The notes: a model not told the origin generated them from the letters alone. A DNA stretch of 64,000 nucleotides from Streptomyces aquilus (GCF_003955715.1 NZ_CP034463.1:3410001-3474000); one strand, 5' to 3'. Counted from the first letter of the stretch, positions 26,411-35,783 are shown. Made by a program: numbers and translations.

Positions 26411-27208
26411 TCAGCGGTCGGCGGTACGGATGCGGGCGGCGGCCACGGAGATGTCCGTGCCGGGCTCGGCGACCCGTCGGTACTGGTCCGACGCGGCCTC
26501 GATGACGGGCAGTTCGGCGGCCTGCGTGGCCAGGTCGAGGTCCTTCACCGCGAGCGCCGTGTCGAAGTGGACGCCCTCCGCGAAGGCGCGGGCGACGGCT
26601 CCCCCGAGGGGACTGTGGGCGAGGGCCGCGCGGGCCGTCTCCCCGTCCAGACCGAGGGCGTCGGCGAGCCGCAGCGCCTCGGCGACGACCGCGATCCCCC
26701 CGATGACGGCCGAGTTGACGACGAGCTTGAGCGCGGCGCCGGAGCCGAGCGGCCCGGTGCGGGTGACGGTGCCGAGGTGCGCGAGGACATGCGCGACGGG
26801 GGCCGTGTCACCGCCGGCGAGGATGCCGAGCGTGCCCGCGGCGGCCTTGTCGGTGCTGCCCATGACGGGGGCGTCGACGACGGAGACGCCGGCGAACCGG
26901 TCGAGTCGGCGTACGGCGTCGGGCCCGACGGTGGACATCTCGATCCAGTGCGTGCCGGGGCGCAGGGCCGGTGCGATGGCCTCCGTGACCGCCTCCAGCG
27001 CGGCCGGCCCGGCGAGCATCGTGACGACGACGTCGGCGTCCCGTACGGCGTCGGCGGGTGACACGGCCGCGACGGCTCCCTCGGCGACGAGGGCCGCGGT
27101 CTTCTCGGCGGTGCGGTTCCAGACCGTCAACGGGTGGCCGGCGGCGAGGAGTCGGCGGGCCATGGGGGCGCCCATGTGCCCGAGGCCCAGGAATGCGATG
27201 TGCTCCAT
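26411..27208 (-). CDS. NAD(P)-dependent oxidoreductase, beta-hydroxyacid dehydrogenase family
   Basis: 265 residues. An N-terminal Rossmann motif AFLGLGHMGAPMARRL, the substrate segment VVDAPVMGSTDKAAAGTLGILAGG and the catalytic Lys region GSGAALKLVVNS place it in the 3-hydroxyisobutyrate dehydrogenase / 6-phosphogluconate-type family. The substrate is not predictable; imine reductases share the same fold. ATG 27208 is preceded at 7 nt by TAGCGT, so the transcript may be leaderless. It is divergent from a LysR regulator that probably controls it. Confidence 0.88.
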   Translation of the reverse strand: MEHIAFLGLGHMGAPMARRLLAAGHPLTVWNRTAEKTAALVAEGAVAAVSPADAVRDADVVVTMLAGPAALEAVTEAIAPALRPGTHWIEMSTVGPDAVRRLDRFAGVSVVDAPVMGSTDKAAAGTLGILAGGDTAPVAHVLAHLGTVTRTGPLGSGAALKLVVNSAVIGGIAVVAEALRLADALGLDGETARAALAHSPLGGAVARAFAEGVHFDTALAVKDLDLATQAAELPVIEAASDQYRRVAEPGTDISVAAARIRTADR

Positions 27209-27236
27209 GGCCACGACGCTATGCGGCGGCCGACGC

Positions 27237-27260
27237 ATGCGACAAGCGAATGTCTAGCAT
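27237..27260. promoter_or_regulatory. LysR-type operator candidate
   Basis: An imperfect dyad ATGC-GACA-N6-TGTC-TA-GCAT in the 59-bp divergent gap, overlapping the -10 of the LysR gene (TAGCAT, 27255-27260) and close to the -10 of the oxidoreductase gene (TAGCGT on the minus strand, 27216-27221). The position suits autoregulation and control of the divergent gene. Confidence 0.5.
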
Positions 27261-27267
27261 GGCTGCC

Positions 27268-28197
27268 ATGCCGACCTCGCATGAATTCGAGACGCTCGAC
27301 CTCTCGACCGTCTGGCTGCGGGCCTTCCTGGAGGTCGCCCGCCAGGGGTCCTTCACCGTCGCCGCGCGCGGCCTCGGCTGGACCCAGTCCGCGGTGTCCC
27401 GGCAGATCTCCTCGCTGGAGGCGGCCCTGGGCGGCGCCCCGCTCTTCGACCGGCTGCCGAGGGGCGTACGGCTCACCGAGGCCGGTCGCGTGCTCGTGCC
27501 GTACGCCGAGACCGTCGCCGAGGCACTGCGGGGCGCCGGGCGGGAGCTCACCGCCCTGCGGGAACTCGCGGGCGGGCGGCTGCGGTTCGGGGCGTTCGCG
27601 ACGGCCGACGCGGCGCTGGTGCCGCAGGCGCTGGCCGCGTTCCGGGCCCGGCATCCGAAGGTGCGGGTCGCCCGCGAGGAGGGCTTCACCCCGAGGCTCC
27701 TGGACCGGCTGACCGCCGGCCATCTGGACCTGGCGGTCGTCTCGACGACGGGCCGCCCGCCCTTGGAGTCGTACGACCTGCACCACCTCCTCGACGAGTC
27801 CCTGTACGTCGCCGTCCCCGCCGGTCATCCGCTGGCGGACGGCCGCCCGGTGCGGCTCGGCCGGTTCGCCGACGCGGACTGGATCTCGGGGAGCGCCCGC
27901 CCGGAGGGGACGCTGCTGGACGCGGCCCTGCGAGAGGGGTTCCGGCCCCGGGTCGCGCATGTCGTCGCCGAGTGGACCGCCAAGCAGGGGTACGTCGCCG
28001 CGGGCCTCGGTGTGACGCTCGTACCGGCGCTGGCCGCCGCGTCCGTACGACCCGACGTGGCCCTGGTGCCGGTGCTGGACGAGGGGGCTCCGGCGCGGGC
28101 GGTGTACGCGGCGACGGTGCGGGGCCAGTCGCCGGCCCCGGCGGCGGAGGCGTTCGTGGGGGCGCTGCGGGAGGCGGCCGGCCGGCTCCCCTCCTGA
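27268..28197 (+). CDS. LysR family transcriptional regulator
   Basis: 309 residues. The N-terminal helix-turn-helix (LEVARQGSFTVAARGLGWTQSAVSRQISSLE in pattern) is typical of LysR, followed by a periplasmic-binding-like effector domain. It is divergent from the oxidoreductase-RidA pair, the classical LysR arrangement. ATG 27268 was chosen because TAGCAT ends 7 nt upstream; two earlier in-frame ATGs would overlap that promoter. Confidence 0.92.
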   Translation: MPTSHEFETLDLSTVWLRAFLEVARQGSFTVAARGLGWTQSAVSRQISSLEAALGGAPLFDRLPRGVRLTEAGRVLVPYAETVAEALRGAGRELTALRELAGGRLRFGAFATADAALVPQALAAFRARHPKVRVAREEGFTPRLLDRLTAGHLDLAVVSTTGRPPLESYDLHHLLDESLYVAVPAGHPLADGRPVRLGRFADADWISGSARPEGTLLDAALREGFRPRVAHVVAEWTAKQGYVAAGLGVTLVPALAAASVRPDVALVPVLDEGAPARAVYAATVRGQSPAPAAEAFVGALREAAGRLPS

Positions 28198-28276
28198 ACC
28201 ACGCGCCATGGCGTAGACCACTTCCGTCACGCGATACTCGGCGCACTCCCCCACACCAAACGGAGGCTGAACTCCC

Positions 28277-29509
28277 GTGACTTCCCTACGTGTTCGCATC
28301 GGCGTTCTCGGATTCGCCCTGGTGGCCGGGCTCACGGCCGCCCCGCACCCGGCCCGGGCGGCCGCCGCCACCGTCGAGGAGCAGCGGCTCGGCAACGCGG
28401 TGCCGCAGGAGATTCTCCGGCGGTCCGGTTTCGACTCCGTGGCACCGGAGTTCGCGCAGGCGCTCGGCTCGGCGCACAGCTATGCGCAGGCCCGCCGGAT
28501 CGTCGTACGCGAAGGATCGGCACTGTGGGAGCGGGCCGTCGACCGGGCGCAGGGGCGTGGGCCCGCGGGCGGGGATCTGAGCCGGGACGACGATCGGCCC
28601 CTGTACTGGGCGCGGTTGGGGATGACCCGGGAAGTGCGGGGATGGGAGCCGGAGTTCGGGCTCAGCGACCGCCAACGAACCGCCCTGCTCGATAAGTTGG
28701 AGCGGACCTCGCGCGGGCAGACCGACATCCACTACCCCAAGGGCGGCAAGCGGGTCCTCGTCACCGGGTTCGATCCGTTCACTCTCGACCGGGACATCCG
28801 GATCTCCAACCCGTCCGGGGCGACCGCGCTCGCGCTCGACGGGACGGTCATCGAGACGGCGGACGGGCCGGCGCGGGTGGAGACGGCCGTGTTCCCGGTG
28901 CGGTGGCAGGACTTCGCGGACCAGACCGTGGAGCGGACGCTGCGGCCGTACCTGAAGAAGGTCGATCTGTTCACGACCGTCAGCCAGGGGCGGGTCGGGC
29001 GGTTCGACGTCGAGCGGACCAACGGGGCCTGGCGGGGCGGGTTCCCGGACAACGAGAACGTGAGCCGGACGGAGACCGTGCCGGTCACCGATCCGGCCTC
29101 GCAGCCGCAGTGGACGACGACGACCTTGCCGTACAAGGCGATGGTGGCTGCCGCAACCGGCCGGTTTCCCGTCTACGACAACACGAGCGTGACCGAGATA
29201 CCGGCCGGAGGGACGGACCCGGTCGTGCGCCCGGACGGGCCGACGGAGGGGTCGACGGCCCGGGCCGGGGGCGGCGGGAACTACCTCTCCAACGAGATCG
29301 CCTATCGCGCCACGCTGTTGCGGGACCGGCTCGGGCTGCATGACCGGCTGCCGGGTGGCCATGTGCACACGCCCGTGCTTCAGTTCGGGGCCGGGAACAC
29401 GACCGAGGTGACCGACCCGGAGTTCGTGGCGAACCGGCTCGACATCATCGCGCAGGTGCGGGCGATCCTGACGGTCGCCGTCAGTGCGACGGAGCGAACG
29501 CGAGGCTGA
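28277..29509 (+). CDS. Secreted pyroglutamyl-peptidase-I-like protein, Cys replaced by Ser
   Basis: 410 residues with a Sec signal peptide (cleavage likely after ARAAA, near 30), about 120 residues of helical preface, then a C15-like domain from residue 158 (VLVTGFDPF). C15 peptidases use Glu, Cys and His. Glu246 (GRFDVER) and His364 (GHVHTP) are in place, but the Cys position is Ser338 in NYLSNEIAY. It may be a serine variant or an inactive binder. C15 enzymes are normally cytoplasmic, so the signal peptide is unusual too. GGAGG precedes the GTG start. The 3' end overlaps the convergent LysE gene by 29 bp. Confidence 0.75.
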   Translation: MTSLRVRIGVLGFALVAGLTAAPHPARAAAATVEEQRLGNAVPQEILRRSGFDSVAPEFAQALGSAHSYAQARRIVVREGSALWERAVDRAQGRGPAGGDLSRDDDRPLYWARLGMTREVRGWEPEFGLSDRQRTALLDKLERTSRGQTDIHYPKGGKRVLVTGFDPFTLDRDIRISNPSGATALALDGTVIETADGPARVETAVFPVRWQDFADQTVERTLRPYLKKVDLFTTVSQGRVGRFDVERTNGAWRGGFPDNENVSRTETVPVTDPASQPQWTTTTLPYKAMVAAATGRFPVYDNTSVTEIPAGGTDPVVRPDGPTEGSTARAGGGGNYLSNEIAYRATLLRDRLGLHDRLPGGHVHTPVLQFGAGNTTEVTDPEFVANRLDIIAQVRAILTVAVSATERTRG

Positions 29510-30095
29510 TGCCGAGGCCGGCCAGGACCGACCCGATCACCTTGTTGAGGACCTTCTGACCGCGCAGCATCAGGGTGCGCATCCGGTCGTGGGAGAAGAA
29601 GACCGCGACGACGCCGAACCACAGCAGGTGGGCCAGCGACATGAACAGGCCGTAGCCCACCTGCTGGTAGACCGGGGTGCCGGGGCTGACGACCTGGGCG
29701 AACGTCGAGACGACGAAGAGCGTCGTCTTGGGGTTGAGGACGTTGGTGAGGAACCCGGAGCGCAGGGCCTGGAGCGGGGTGAGGTCCGACGTGGTCTCCA
29801 GGTCGACCTCGACCTCGCCTCGGGCGCGGAAGGTACGGATGCCGATATAGACGAGGTAGGCGGCGCCCACCAGCTTGATGACCGTGAACAGGAAGGTGGA
29901 GGAGGCGATCAGCAGGCCCACGCCGAGCATCGTGTAGGTGACGTGGACCAGGACGCCCGCGGCGACGCCGGTCGCGGCGAGGAGGCCGGTGCGGCGGCCG
30001 TGGAGGTAGCTGTTGCGGACGACCATGGCGAAGTCGGCGCCGGGGGCGATGACGGCCAGGACGGTGATGACGGCGACGGCGAGTATCTCGGTCAA
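29481..30095 (-). CDS. LysE family amino acid exporter
   Basis: 204 residues with about six hydrophobic segments and the LysE/RhtB hallmark PGADFAMVVRNSYLHGRRTGLLAATGVAAG in pattern near residues 18-47. These proteins export amino acids such as lysine, homoserine or threonine. The TTG start overlaps the stop of the upstream EI24 gene (TTGA), so translation is coupled. Substrate unknown. Confidence 0.9.
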   Translation of the reverse strand: MTEILAVAVITVLAVIAPGADFAMVVRNSYLHGRRTGLLAATGVAAGVLVHVTYTMLGVGLLIASSTFLFTVIKLVGAAYLVYIGIRTFRARGEVEVDLETTSDLTPLQALRSGFLTNVLNPKTTLFVVSTFAQVVSPGTPVYQQVGYGLFMSLAHLLWFGVVAVFFSHDRMRTLMLRGQKVLNKVIGSVLAGLGISLAFAPSH

Positions 30096-30877
30096 GAGGT
30101 GACTTCCTCTACGTCGTTGGAGTCGTCCAGCGTCTCCTCACCGAGCAGCTCGCGGGCCATGAGGGTGGCGCCCGCGACCGCGCCCGGCATCAGGAACACC
30201 GCGACGAACGGGACCAGGAAGGCCAGGCCCAGGGGCGTGCCGAAGCCCCAGACCAGGGTCTTGCGGGAGCGGAGCAGGGCGAGCCGGTCGCGGAGTTCGA
30301 CGCCGCGGCGCTGCATGGCGACGGCGACGAGTTCCTCGGTGAGGAAGAAGCCGGTGACGAAGAAGCCGATGACGGGAACGACCGTCTGCCCGACGAACGG
30401 GATGAACCCGAGGCCGAAGAGCAGGACGCCCCACAGCAGGGCGCGGAAGAGGATGCGCAGGCTGTCCCGCGCCGAGATCCACAGCTCCCGCCAGAGCGGG
30501 AGGTTCGACTCGGGGGCGGTGCCGTCCGGGGAGACGTCACGGTCGACCTTCTCCGACAGGCTCTCGTAGAACGGCTGGCCTATCAGCAGCGTGACCGCGG
30601 TGAAGGTGAGGACCGCGAGGAGCAGGGCGAGCGCCCACAGCACGACGGTGAGGAAGCCGCGGAAGAGCCCCGCCCAGGGGCTCGACCAGTCGTCGGCGAA
30701 CGGTGTCGCCCAGGCGACGAGGTCGTCGCCCCAGATCGCGAGCGACACCAGGGCGGCCCCGTAGAGGACGAGGGTGATGAGCCCCGGGATCAGCCCGAAC
30801 TCGTACTGCTTGCCGTGCCGGGCCACCCACCGCTGGCCCTTCAGGAGGTACTTGAACCCCACCCCAAGATCGCGCAT
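30092..30877 (-). CDS. EI24 domain membrane protein
   Basis: 261 residues with four hydrophobic segments (around 30-50, 70-100, 145-185 and 205-235) in the EI24/CysZ-like arrangement. E. coli CysZ is a sulfate uptake protein; streptomycete members are uncharacterised. The acidic C-terminus is cytoplasmic. TAGAGT ends 6 nt before the ATG, so the two-gene transcript with lysE may be leaderless. A shared transport role with LysE is possible. Confidence 0.85.
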   Translation of the reverse strand: MRDLGVGFKYLLKGQRWVARHGKQYEFGLIPGLITLVLYGAALVSLAIWGDDLVAWATPFADDWSSPWAGLFRGFLTVVLWALALLLAVLTFTAVTLLIGQPFYESLSEKVDRDVSPDGTAPESNLPLWRELWISARDSLRILFRALLWGVLLFGLGFIPFVGQTVVPVIGFFVTGFFLTEELVAVAMQRRGVELRDRLALLRSRKTLVWGFGTPLGLAFLVPFVAVFLMPGAVAGATLMARELLGEETLDDSNDVEEVTS

Positions 30878-30899
30878 GGCCGAACTCTATCGGGCGGCC

Positions 30900-30963
30900 G
30901 GATCAGGGTTCCCGGTCGTGGACGCCCCCGAGCCGGGCGCCGGGCCCCGACGACCCCTGATCC
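30900..30963. terminator. Large inverted repeat, probable terminator
   Basis: GGATCAGGG and CCCTGATCC pair perfectly across a GC-rich 46-nt interior that itself folds. It sits just after the stop of the alanine-rich helical gene on the minus strand. Confidence 0.4.
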
Positions 30964-30981
30964 TCGCAACCGCCCTGCCCC

Positions 30982-31845
30982 TCATACGGCCGCCACCGAC
31001 ACCACCACCCCCGGTTCCGCCGCCGGGCTCACCGCCGCCGACACCCGTACCGCCGCCGTCCGGGCCACCCGGCCCGCGCGGGAGGCGCCGGCCAGCAGGA
31101 GCGGCTGGAGGTGTTCGAGGCCGGCCACCAGCAACTCCTCGCCCGCGACCAGCACCGGCCCGGCCGCCTTGGCCGTCGCGGCCGCCGCCTCCGTGAGGTC
31201 GGCGAGGGGCTGGAGGGAGGCCCGGACGACGCCCGCGCCCGCCCCGGCCGCGCGTTCCGCGAGGGCCACCTGGAGCGGCATCAGCGGGGCCAGGGCGGCC
31301 GTCAACGCGTCGGCGATGCGGCGGAGTTCGGGGGACGAGTCGCGCAGGACCTCCGCCGCCGAGCGAATCAGCGGGGTGAGGGCGAGCAGGATGCCGGCCG
31401 CGAGGCCCGCCGTGGCGGGGAGCAGCGGGGACATGGCCTCCACCAGGTCGCCCAGTGCCGTGGCGAACTCCTCCACCGCCGGTTCCACCGCGTCCAGCAC
31501 CGGCAGCAGGCTGTCGCCCAGCGCGGTGAGGAGGGCCTGGGCCGGCTGGCTGACCGGGTGCACTGCCAGGGGTGCGCCACTGGTGCCGAGGCGGGTCAGG
31601 GTGTCGACGATGCGGTAGAACGCCTCCTGCGCCTGGGGCGAGGCGCTGGCCTCGGCCAGTTCGGCGGTGGTCTGCCGCAGGACCCGGAGCACCTCCTGGC
31701 CGGAACCGTCTCTGGGGTCGAAGGTGTTGATCGCGATCCGGGTGATGTTGCCTGCGGTGTCCAGGAGTTGGCCGGTGATGTCGGTCGTGCTGCGGGCCAT
31801 GCGCAGCACGTCGTCCCTGCTGGGGAGCGAAGGGATGGTTGCCAT
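30982..31845 (-). CDS. Uncharacterised alanine-rich helical protein
   Basis: 287 residues, not assigned to a family. It is almost wholly helical by composition (Ala, Leu, Glu), with repeating amphipathic stretches and a mildly hydrophobic C-terminal end, no signal peptide and no cysteines. The early segment MARSTTDITGQLLDTAGNITR suggests a coiled or phasin-like bundle, but that is impression only. GGAGAG precedes the ATG. It diverges from the M14 carboxypeptidase gene. Could be a lipid-droplet or membrane-surface protein. Confidence 0.7.
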   Translation of the reverse strand: MATIPSLPSRDDVLRMARSTTDITGQLLDTAGNITRIAINTFDPRDGSGQEVLRVLRQTTAELAEASASPQAQEAFYRIVDTLTRLGTSGAPLAVHPVSQPAQALLTALGDSLLPVLDAVEPAVEEFATALGDLVEAMSPLLPATAGLAAGILLALTPLIRSAAEVLRDSSPELRRIADALTAALAPLMPLQVALAERAAGAGAGVVRASLQPLADLTEAAAATAKAAGPVLVAGEELLVAGLEHLQPLLLAGASRAGRVARTAAVRVSAAVSPAAEPGVVVSVAAV

Positions 31846-32015
31846 GGGTGGCTCTCCTCGTCCTCGGCTCGTTCGCCTTCAGCATGCCCCGTCCGGGGTC
31901 GGCGGGATGCGCCGTCCGGGGCATCCGTGACACGAACTCCCTCTTGTTCCGGTTGAGTCGAACAGGTACATGTCGCCGTACCGATCTCAGGAAGCTCCCG
32001 GAGGAGGTACGACCC

Positions 32016-34568
32016 GTGCGCACCACGAGCACCACCCCTGCGAGACCCGTACTGATCGCCGCCCTCGCCCTGACCACGGCGGGGTCCCTGCTCCTCACCC
32101 CGCACCCGGCGGGCGCGGACCCCAAGCCCGCCCCCACCCGGCACGAGCCCGCCCTCGACCGGCGCGCCGCCCAGGCCCCCGCGAGCGCCGCCGCGCGCGC
32201 CCTCGGCATCGACGCCCCCGCCGGCCGCCCGATCACCGGCTATCCGCGGGAGCAGGTGCTCTCCCCCGACCCTGAGAACCCCGCCGACAAGTCCCTCAAG
32301 CTCGGCCTCACCCCGTACCACGCGATCGCCCCGAAGCTGAACGCGCTCCAGGCGCTCGGTGACCGGGTGAGCGTCGAGGTGACCGGGAAGTCGGCGGGCG
32401 GGCACCGCCTCTATCTGGTGACCGTCACCGCCCCGGAGACCGACCGCCAGGCCCGCGCCCAGGAACGGATGCGCGACCTCATCGAGAACGCCCCGGCGAC
32501 GGCCGCCAAATCTGCGGAGATCAAGGCGAGTTACAAGGCCCCCGTCTTCTTCAACAACAACATCCACGGCAACGAGTGGGAGGGCACCGACGCCTCCCTC
32601 AAGCTCATCGAGCAGCTCGCCACCGCCAAGGACAAGCGCACGGCGGACCTTCTCGCCCACTCCCGCCTGTACTTCAACATCACGGCCAACCCCGACGGCC
32701 GTATCGCCGGCACCCGCGCGAACGCCAACGGCTTCGACCTGAACCGGGACTTCGTCACCGCCTCCCAGCCCGAGACTCGGGTCATGCGGCAGATCGAGAT
32801 CGACAAGCAGCCGGCCGTGATGCTCGACCTGCACGGCTACGTCAACGGCACCCTGATCGAGCCCACCACTCCCCCGCACGGCGAGAACTACGAGTACGAC
32901 CTCTTCCTGAAGAACACCTACGCCAACGCCCTCGGCATGGAGGCCGCCGTCAACGGACTCGGCTACACGCCCGCGAAGGACGGCGTGGAACCGGCGCAGA
33001 TCCCGTTCCGGGACCAGCAGGAGGGCTGGGACGACTGGCCGCCGATCTTCACGCCGCAGTACGCGGCCTTCCACGGCACGGTCGCCGCGCACACGGTCGA
33101 GATCCCGCTCCAGGTGAACAACTCGGCCTACACCAGCCTCCCGGTCGAGGAACTCCGCCGCCGCTCGGCCGTCAACACGGCCGTGGCGGGCGCCGCGATC
33201 CGGGCCACGCTCGACTTCGTACAGGCCCGCCGCGCCTCGCTCGTCGCCGACCAGATCGAGGTCTTCCGGCGCGGAGCGGCCGGGGCGGCACAGGTGCCGG
33301 TGTCCGAGAAGACGGTGCCGGGCGTGCCCGGGATCGGCCCCGAGGACGTCTACACGACCACCTTCCCGCGCGCCTACGTGATCCCCGCCGGCAGGACAGC
33401 CGCGGCCCGCCTCGTGGACCACCTCCTCGCCAACGACATCCGCGTCACCCGCGCCACCAAGGCCTTCCACCTCTCCGGCCGCACGTACGCGAAGGGTTCG
33501 TACGTCGTCGACATGCACCAGCCCAAACGCGGCCTCGCGAACGTCCTGTTGGCGGACGGCCGGGACATCAGCGACAAGGTGTCGGTGATGTACGACATCT
33601 CGGGCTGGAGCCTCGGCAGGCTGTGGGGAGCCGAGGTGACGGCCGCGCCGACGGGAAGGCTCACGGGCCTCCCCCTGCGTTCCGTGGACAAGGCCACGAG
33701 CGTCGGCCGGGTCGCCCCGCACGGCGACCTGGGCCTGCGCCTGGACGACCCTGCGGCGATCGCGGCCCTCAACTCCCTTCTCCAGCAGGGTGTTCCGGTA
33801 CGCACCACGGCGGACGGCGGCACCGCGATCGTCCCGGCGTCGGCCCGTCCGAAGGCCATGGCCCTCGCCCGCACCCACGACGTCGCCTTCGACGCCACCC
33901 GCCTCACCGGCACCACCCCGCTCCACCGCACCCGCGTGGCCGCCGCGGTCACCCCGGGTGAGCTCTTCGCCCTGCGCGAGATGAACTTCGAGGTCACGCC
34001 GGTCTCGACAGCTGTCCTCAACGCGGGCTACGACTGGTCGGCGACGGACGTGCTGATGGTGTCGACGGGGCTGGAGTACACGGACCTGACCGCGCCCGCC
34101 CGCACGGCCCTCGACGCGTTCCTCGCGAAGCCCGAAGGCCATGGCCTGGTCGGACGAGGCATCGGCGGAGCCGAACTGAGCACCGCCACCGGCCTCCTGG
34201 CGGCCAAGCCGGTCGAGGGCAACGGGGACGCGAACGGCGTGGTCCGCATGGTGAACGCGGGACCGATCACCACCGGCACCCCGGGTTACGGTTTCGTGTA
34301 CGCGCCCGTCTGGTTCACCGACCTCGGGCCGCAGGTCCGCGTGGAGCAGTCGTACGCGACCGGCAACCCCTTGCTCTCCGGGCACTGGCGCCCGTTGGAG
34401 GACGGCACCGGCGGACCGTCCGCCGCGGCCGGCCGGCCGTCGGTGATCAGCGGTCCGCACGCGGTCCTCTTCGGCACCGAGCCTCTCTTCCGGGACCACC
34501 CGAAGGGAGAATTCCCGCAGGTGGCACGGGCATTGTTCAACATGGCAGCAGTCAAGGAGAGCGGATGA
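32016..34568 (+). CDS. Secreted M14 family zinc carboxypeptidase
   Basis: 850 residues with a Sec signal (cleavage near HPAGA, residue 35). The M14 domain keeps the zinc ligands His184 and Glu187 in HGNEWEG and His273 in LDLHGY, the substrate Arg in FDLNRDF, and catalytic Glu362 in HTVEIPLQ. About 400 further residues follow with no domain I can name; the end resembles an extracellular binding module. GTG 32016 follows GGAGGAGG. Its stop overlaps the ATG of the serine hydrolase gene (ATGA), so the two are coupled, suggesting linked peptide processing. Confidence 0.9.
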   Translation: MRTTSTTPARPVLIAALALTTAGSLLLTPHPAGADPKPAPTRHEPALDRRAAQAPASAAARALGIDAPAGRPITGYPREQVLSPDPENPADKSLKLGLTPYHAIAPKLNALQALGDRVSVEVTGKSAGGHRLYLVTVTAPETDRQARAQERMRDLIENAPATAAKSAEIKASYKAPVFFNNNIHGNEWEGTDASLKLIEQLATAKDKRTADLLAHSRLYFNITANPDGRIAGTRANANGFDLNRDFVTASQPETRVMRQIEIDKQPAVMLDLHGYVNGTLIEPTTPPHGENYEYDLFLKNTYANALGMEAAVNGLGYTPAKDGVEPAQIPFRDQQEGWDDWPPIFTPQYAAFHGTVAAHTVEIPLQVNNSAYTSLPVEELRRRSAVNTAVAGAAIRATLDFVQARRASLVADQIEVFRRGAAGAAQVPVSEKTVPGVPGIGPEDVYTTTFPRAYVIPAGRTAAARLVDHLLANDIRVTRATKAFHLSGRTYAKGSYVVDMHQPKRGLANVLLADGRDISDKVSVMYDISGWSLGRLWGAEVTAAPTGRLTGLPLRSVDKATSVGRVAPHGDLGLRLDDPAAIAALNSLLQQGVPVRTTADGGTAIVPASARPKAMALARTHDVAFDATRLTGTTPLHRTRVAAAVTPGELFALREMNFEVTPVSTAVLNAGYDWSATDVLMVSTGLEYTDLTAPARTALDAFLAKPEGHGLVGRGIGGAELSTATGLLAAKPVEGNGDANGVVRMVNAGPITTGTPGYGFVYAPVWFTDLGPQVRVEQSYATGNPLLSGHWRPLEDGTGGPSAAAGRPSVISGPHAVLFGTEPLFRDHPKGEFPQVARALFNMAAVKESG

Positions 34569-35719
34569 CGCAGGAGATCCACGGCACCGTCGCCGACGGC
34601 TTCGAGGCGGTGCGCGAGGAGTTCGCCGCCTTCGTGGCCGGTGAACGTCCCGACTACGAAGGCCAGTTGTGCGCCTATGTGCACGGCCGCAGGGTCGTCG
34701 ACCTGTGGACCGGCGACGGCAACGAGGCGGACTCCCTCCACGCCGTCTTCTCCTCGACGAAGGGCGCCGCGCACCTCGTGGTGGCGCTCCTGGTCCAGGA
34801 CGGCACGCTCGAACTGGACCGCAAGGTGACCTACTACTGGCCGGAGTTCGCGGCCGAGGGCAAGGGCGCCCTCACCCTCCGCGACCTGCTCGCGCACCGC
34901 GCGGGCCTGGTCGGCCTGGACGCCGGATTCTCACGCGCCGAGATGGCCGACGACCGCGTGATCGCCGAACGCCTCGCCGACCAGCGCCCGTTCTGGCGCC
35001 CCGGCACGGCCTTCGGCTACCACGCGCTGGTCATAGGCGCCCTGACCGGCGAGGTGGTCCGCCGCGCCACGGGCCGCACGATCCAGGACCTGTGGGAGGA
35101 ACGAGTCCGCGCCCCGTACTCTCTCGACTTCCACCTGGGCCTACCCGCCTCCCAGGAACCCCGCTACCGCCCGGTCCAGCCGATGCTCCCCACCCCCGAG
35201 CAGCAGGCCCTGATCGACGCCTCCCCCCAGGGCCCGCACACCCTGGCCTCGATCGCGTTCAACGCGCACGTCCCGGACACGGGCGACCTCGTCGACTACG
35301 CCAACTCCCGCGAGGTACGCGCCAAGGGCCCGGCCTCCGCGGGCGGGGTGGCCGCGGCCCGCGGCATCGCCGGCATGTACGCGGCGGCCATCAGCGAACT
35401 CAACGACCGCCCACCCCTCCTCAAGCCGGACACGATCGCCGAGGTGGGCCAGATCCACTCCATCGGCTACGACCTGATCGCCCGCGCCCACCGCTCCTAC
35501 GGCCTCGGCTTCCAGGCCACGGCCGACACCTGGCACCCCTTCCTGGGCGCCGGCGCCTTCGGCCACAGCGGCGCGGCAGGCTCCCAGGGCTTCGCCGACC
35601 CCCGCAGCGGCCTGGCCTACGGCTACACCCGCAGACGGCTGGCTTTCCCGGGGGGCGGGGCAGCACCAGAAAACAGCATCCTGGTGAGGGCGGTACACAC
35701 AGCAGCACTGGCCCACTGA
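34565..35719 (+). CDS. Serine hydrolase, beta-lactamase family (EstB-like)
   Basis: 384 residues without a signal peptide. Motifs are SSTK (S-x-x-K), GYHAL (Y-x-H instead of Y-x-N) and FGHSGAAGS. The Y-x-H variant and overall length fit class C-like esterases rather than antibiotic-hydrolysing enzymes. GGAGAGCGG precedes the ATG inside the upstream M14 gene, which overlaps it by 4 nt. The M14 partner is exported while this protein appears cytoplasmic, so a direct two-step pathway is not obvious. Confidence 0.88.
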   Translation: MTQEIHGTVADGFEAVREEFAAFVAGERPDYEGQLCAYVHGRRVVDLWTGDGNEADSLHAVFSSTKGAAHLVVALLVQDGTLELDRKVTYYWPEFAAEGKGALTLRDLLAHRAGLVGLDAGFSRAEMADDRVIAERLADQRPFWRPGTAFGYHALVIGALTGEVVRRATGRTIQDLWEERVRAPYSLDFHLGLPASQEPRYRPVQPMLPTPEQQALIDASPQGPHTLASIAFNAHVPDTGDLVDYANSREVRAKGPASAGGVAAARGIAGMYAAAISELNDRPPLLKPDTIAEVGQIHSIGYDLIARAHRSYGLGFQATADTWHPFLGAGAFGHSGAAGSQGFADPRSGLAYGYTRRRLAFPGGGAAPENSILVRAVHTAALAH

Positions 35720-35752
35720 ACCCGGGCGCCTTCTCAACGCACCGAACACAAA

Positions 35753-35783
35753 AGGCCGCACCCCACGTCCAGGGGTGCGGCCT
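35753..35783. terminator. Bidirectional terminator
   Basis: A perfect 12-bp inverted repeat AGGCCGCACCCC / GGGGTGCGGCCT with a 7-nt loop. On the minus strand it is followed by TTTTGTG, a U-run that suits termination of ohr; the serine hydrolase converges from the left. Confidence 0.85.

Noticed and set aside
31596..34499. A 967-codon frame opposite the M14 carboxypeptidase gene
   Set aside because: Antisense shadow; no domain, no ribosome site, and the opposite strand carries a signal peptide and full zinc site.
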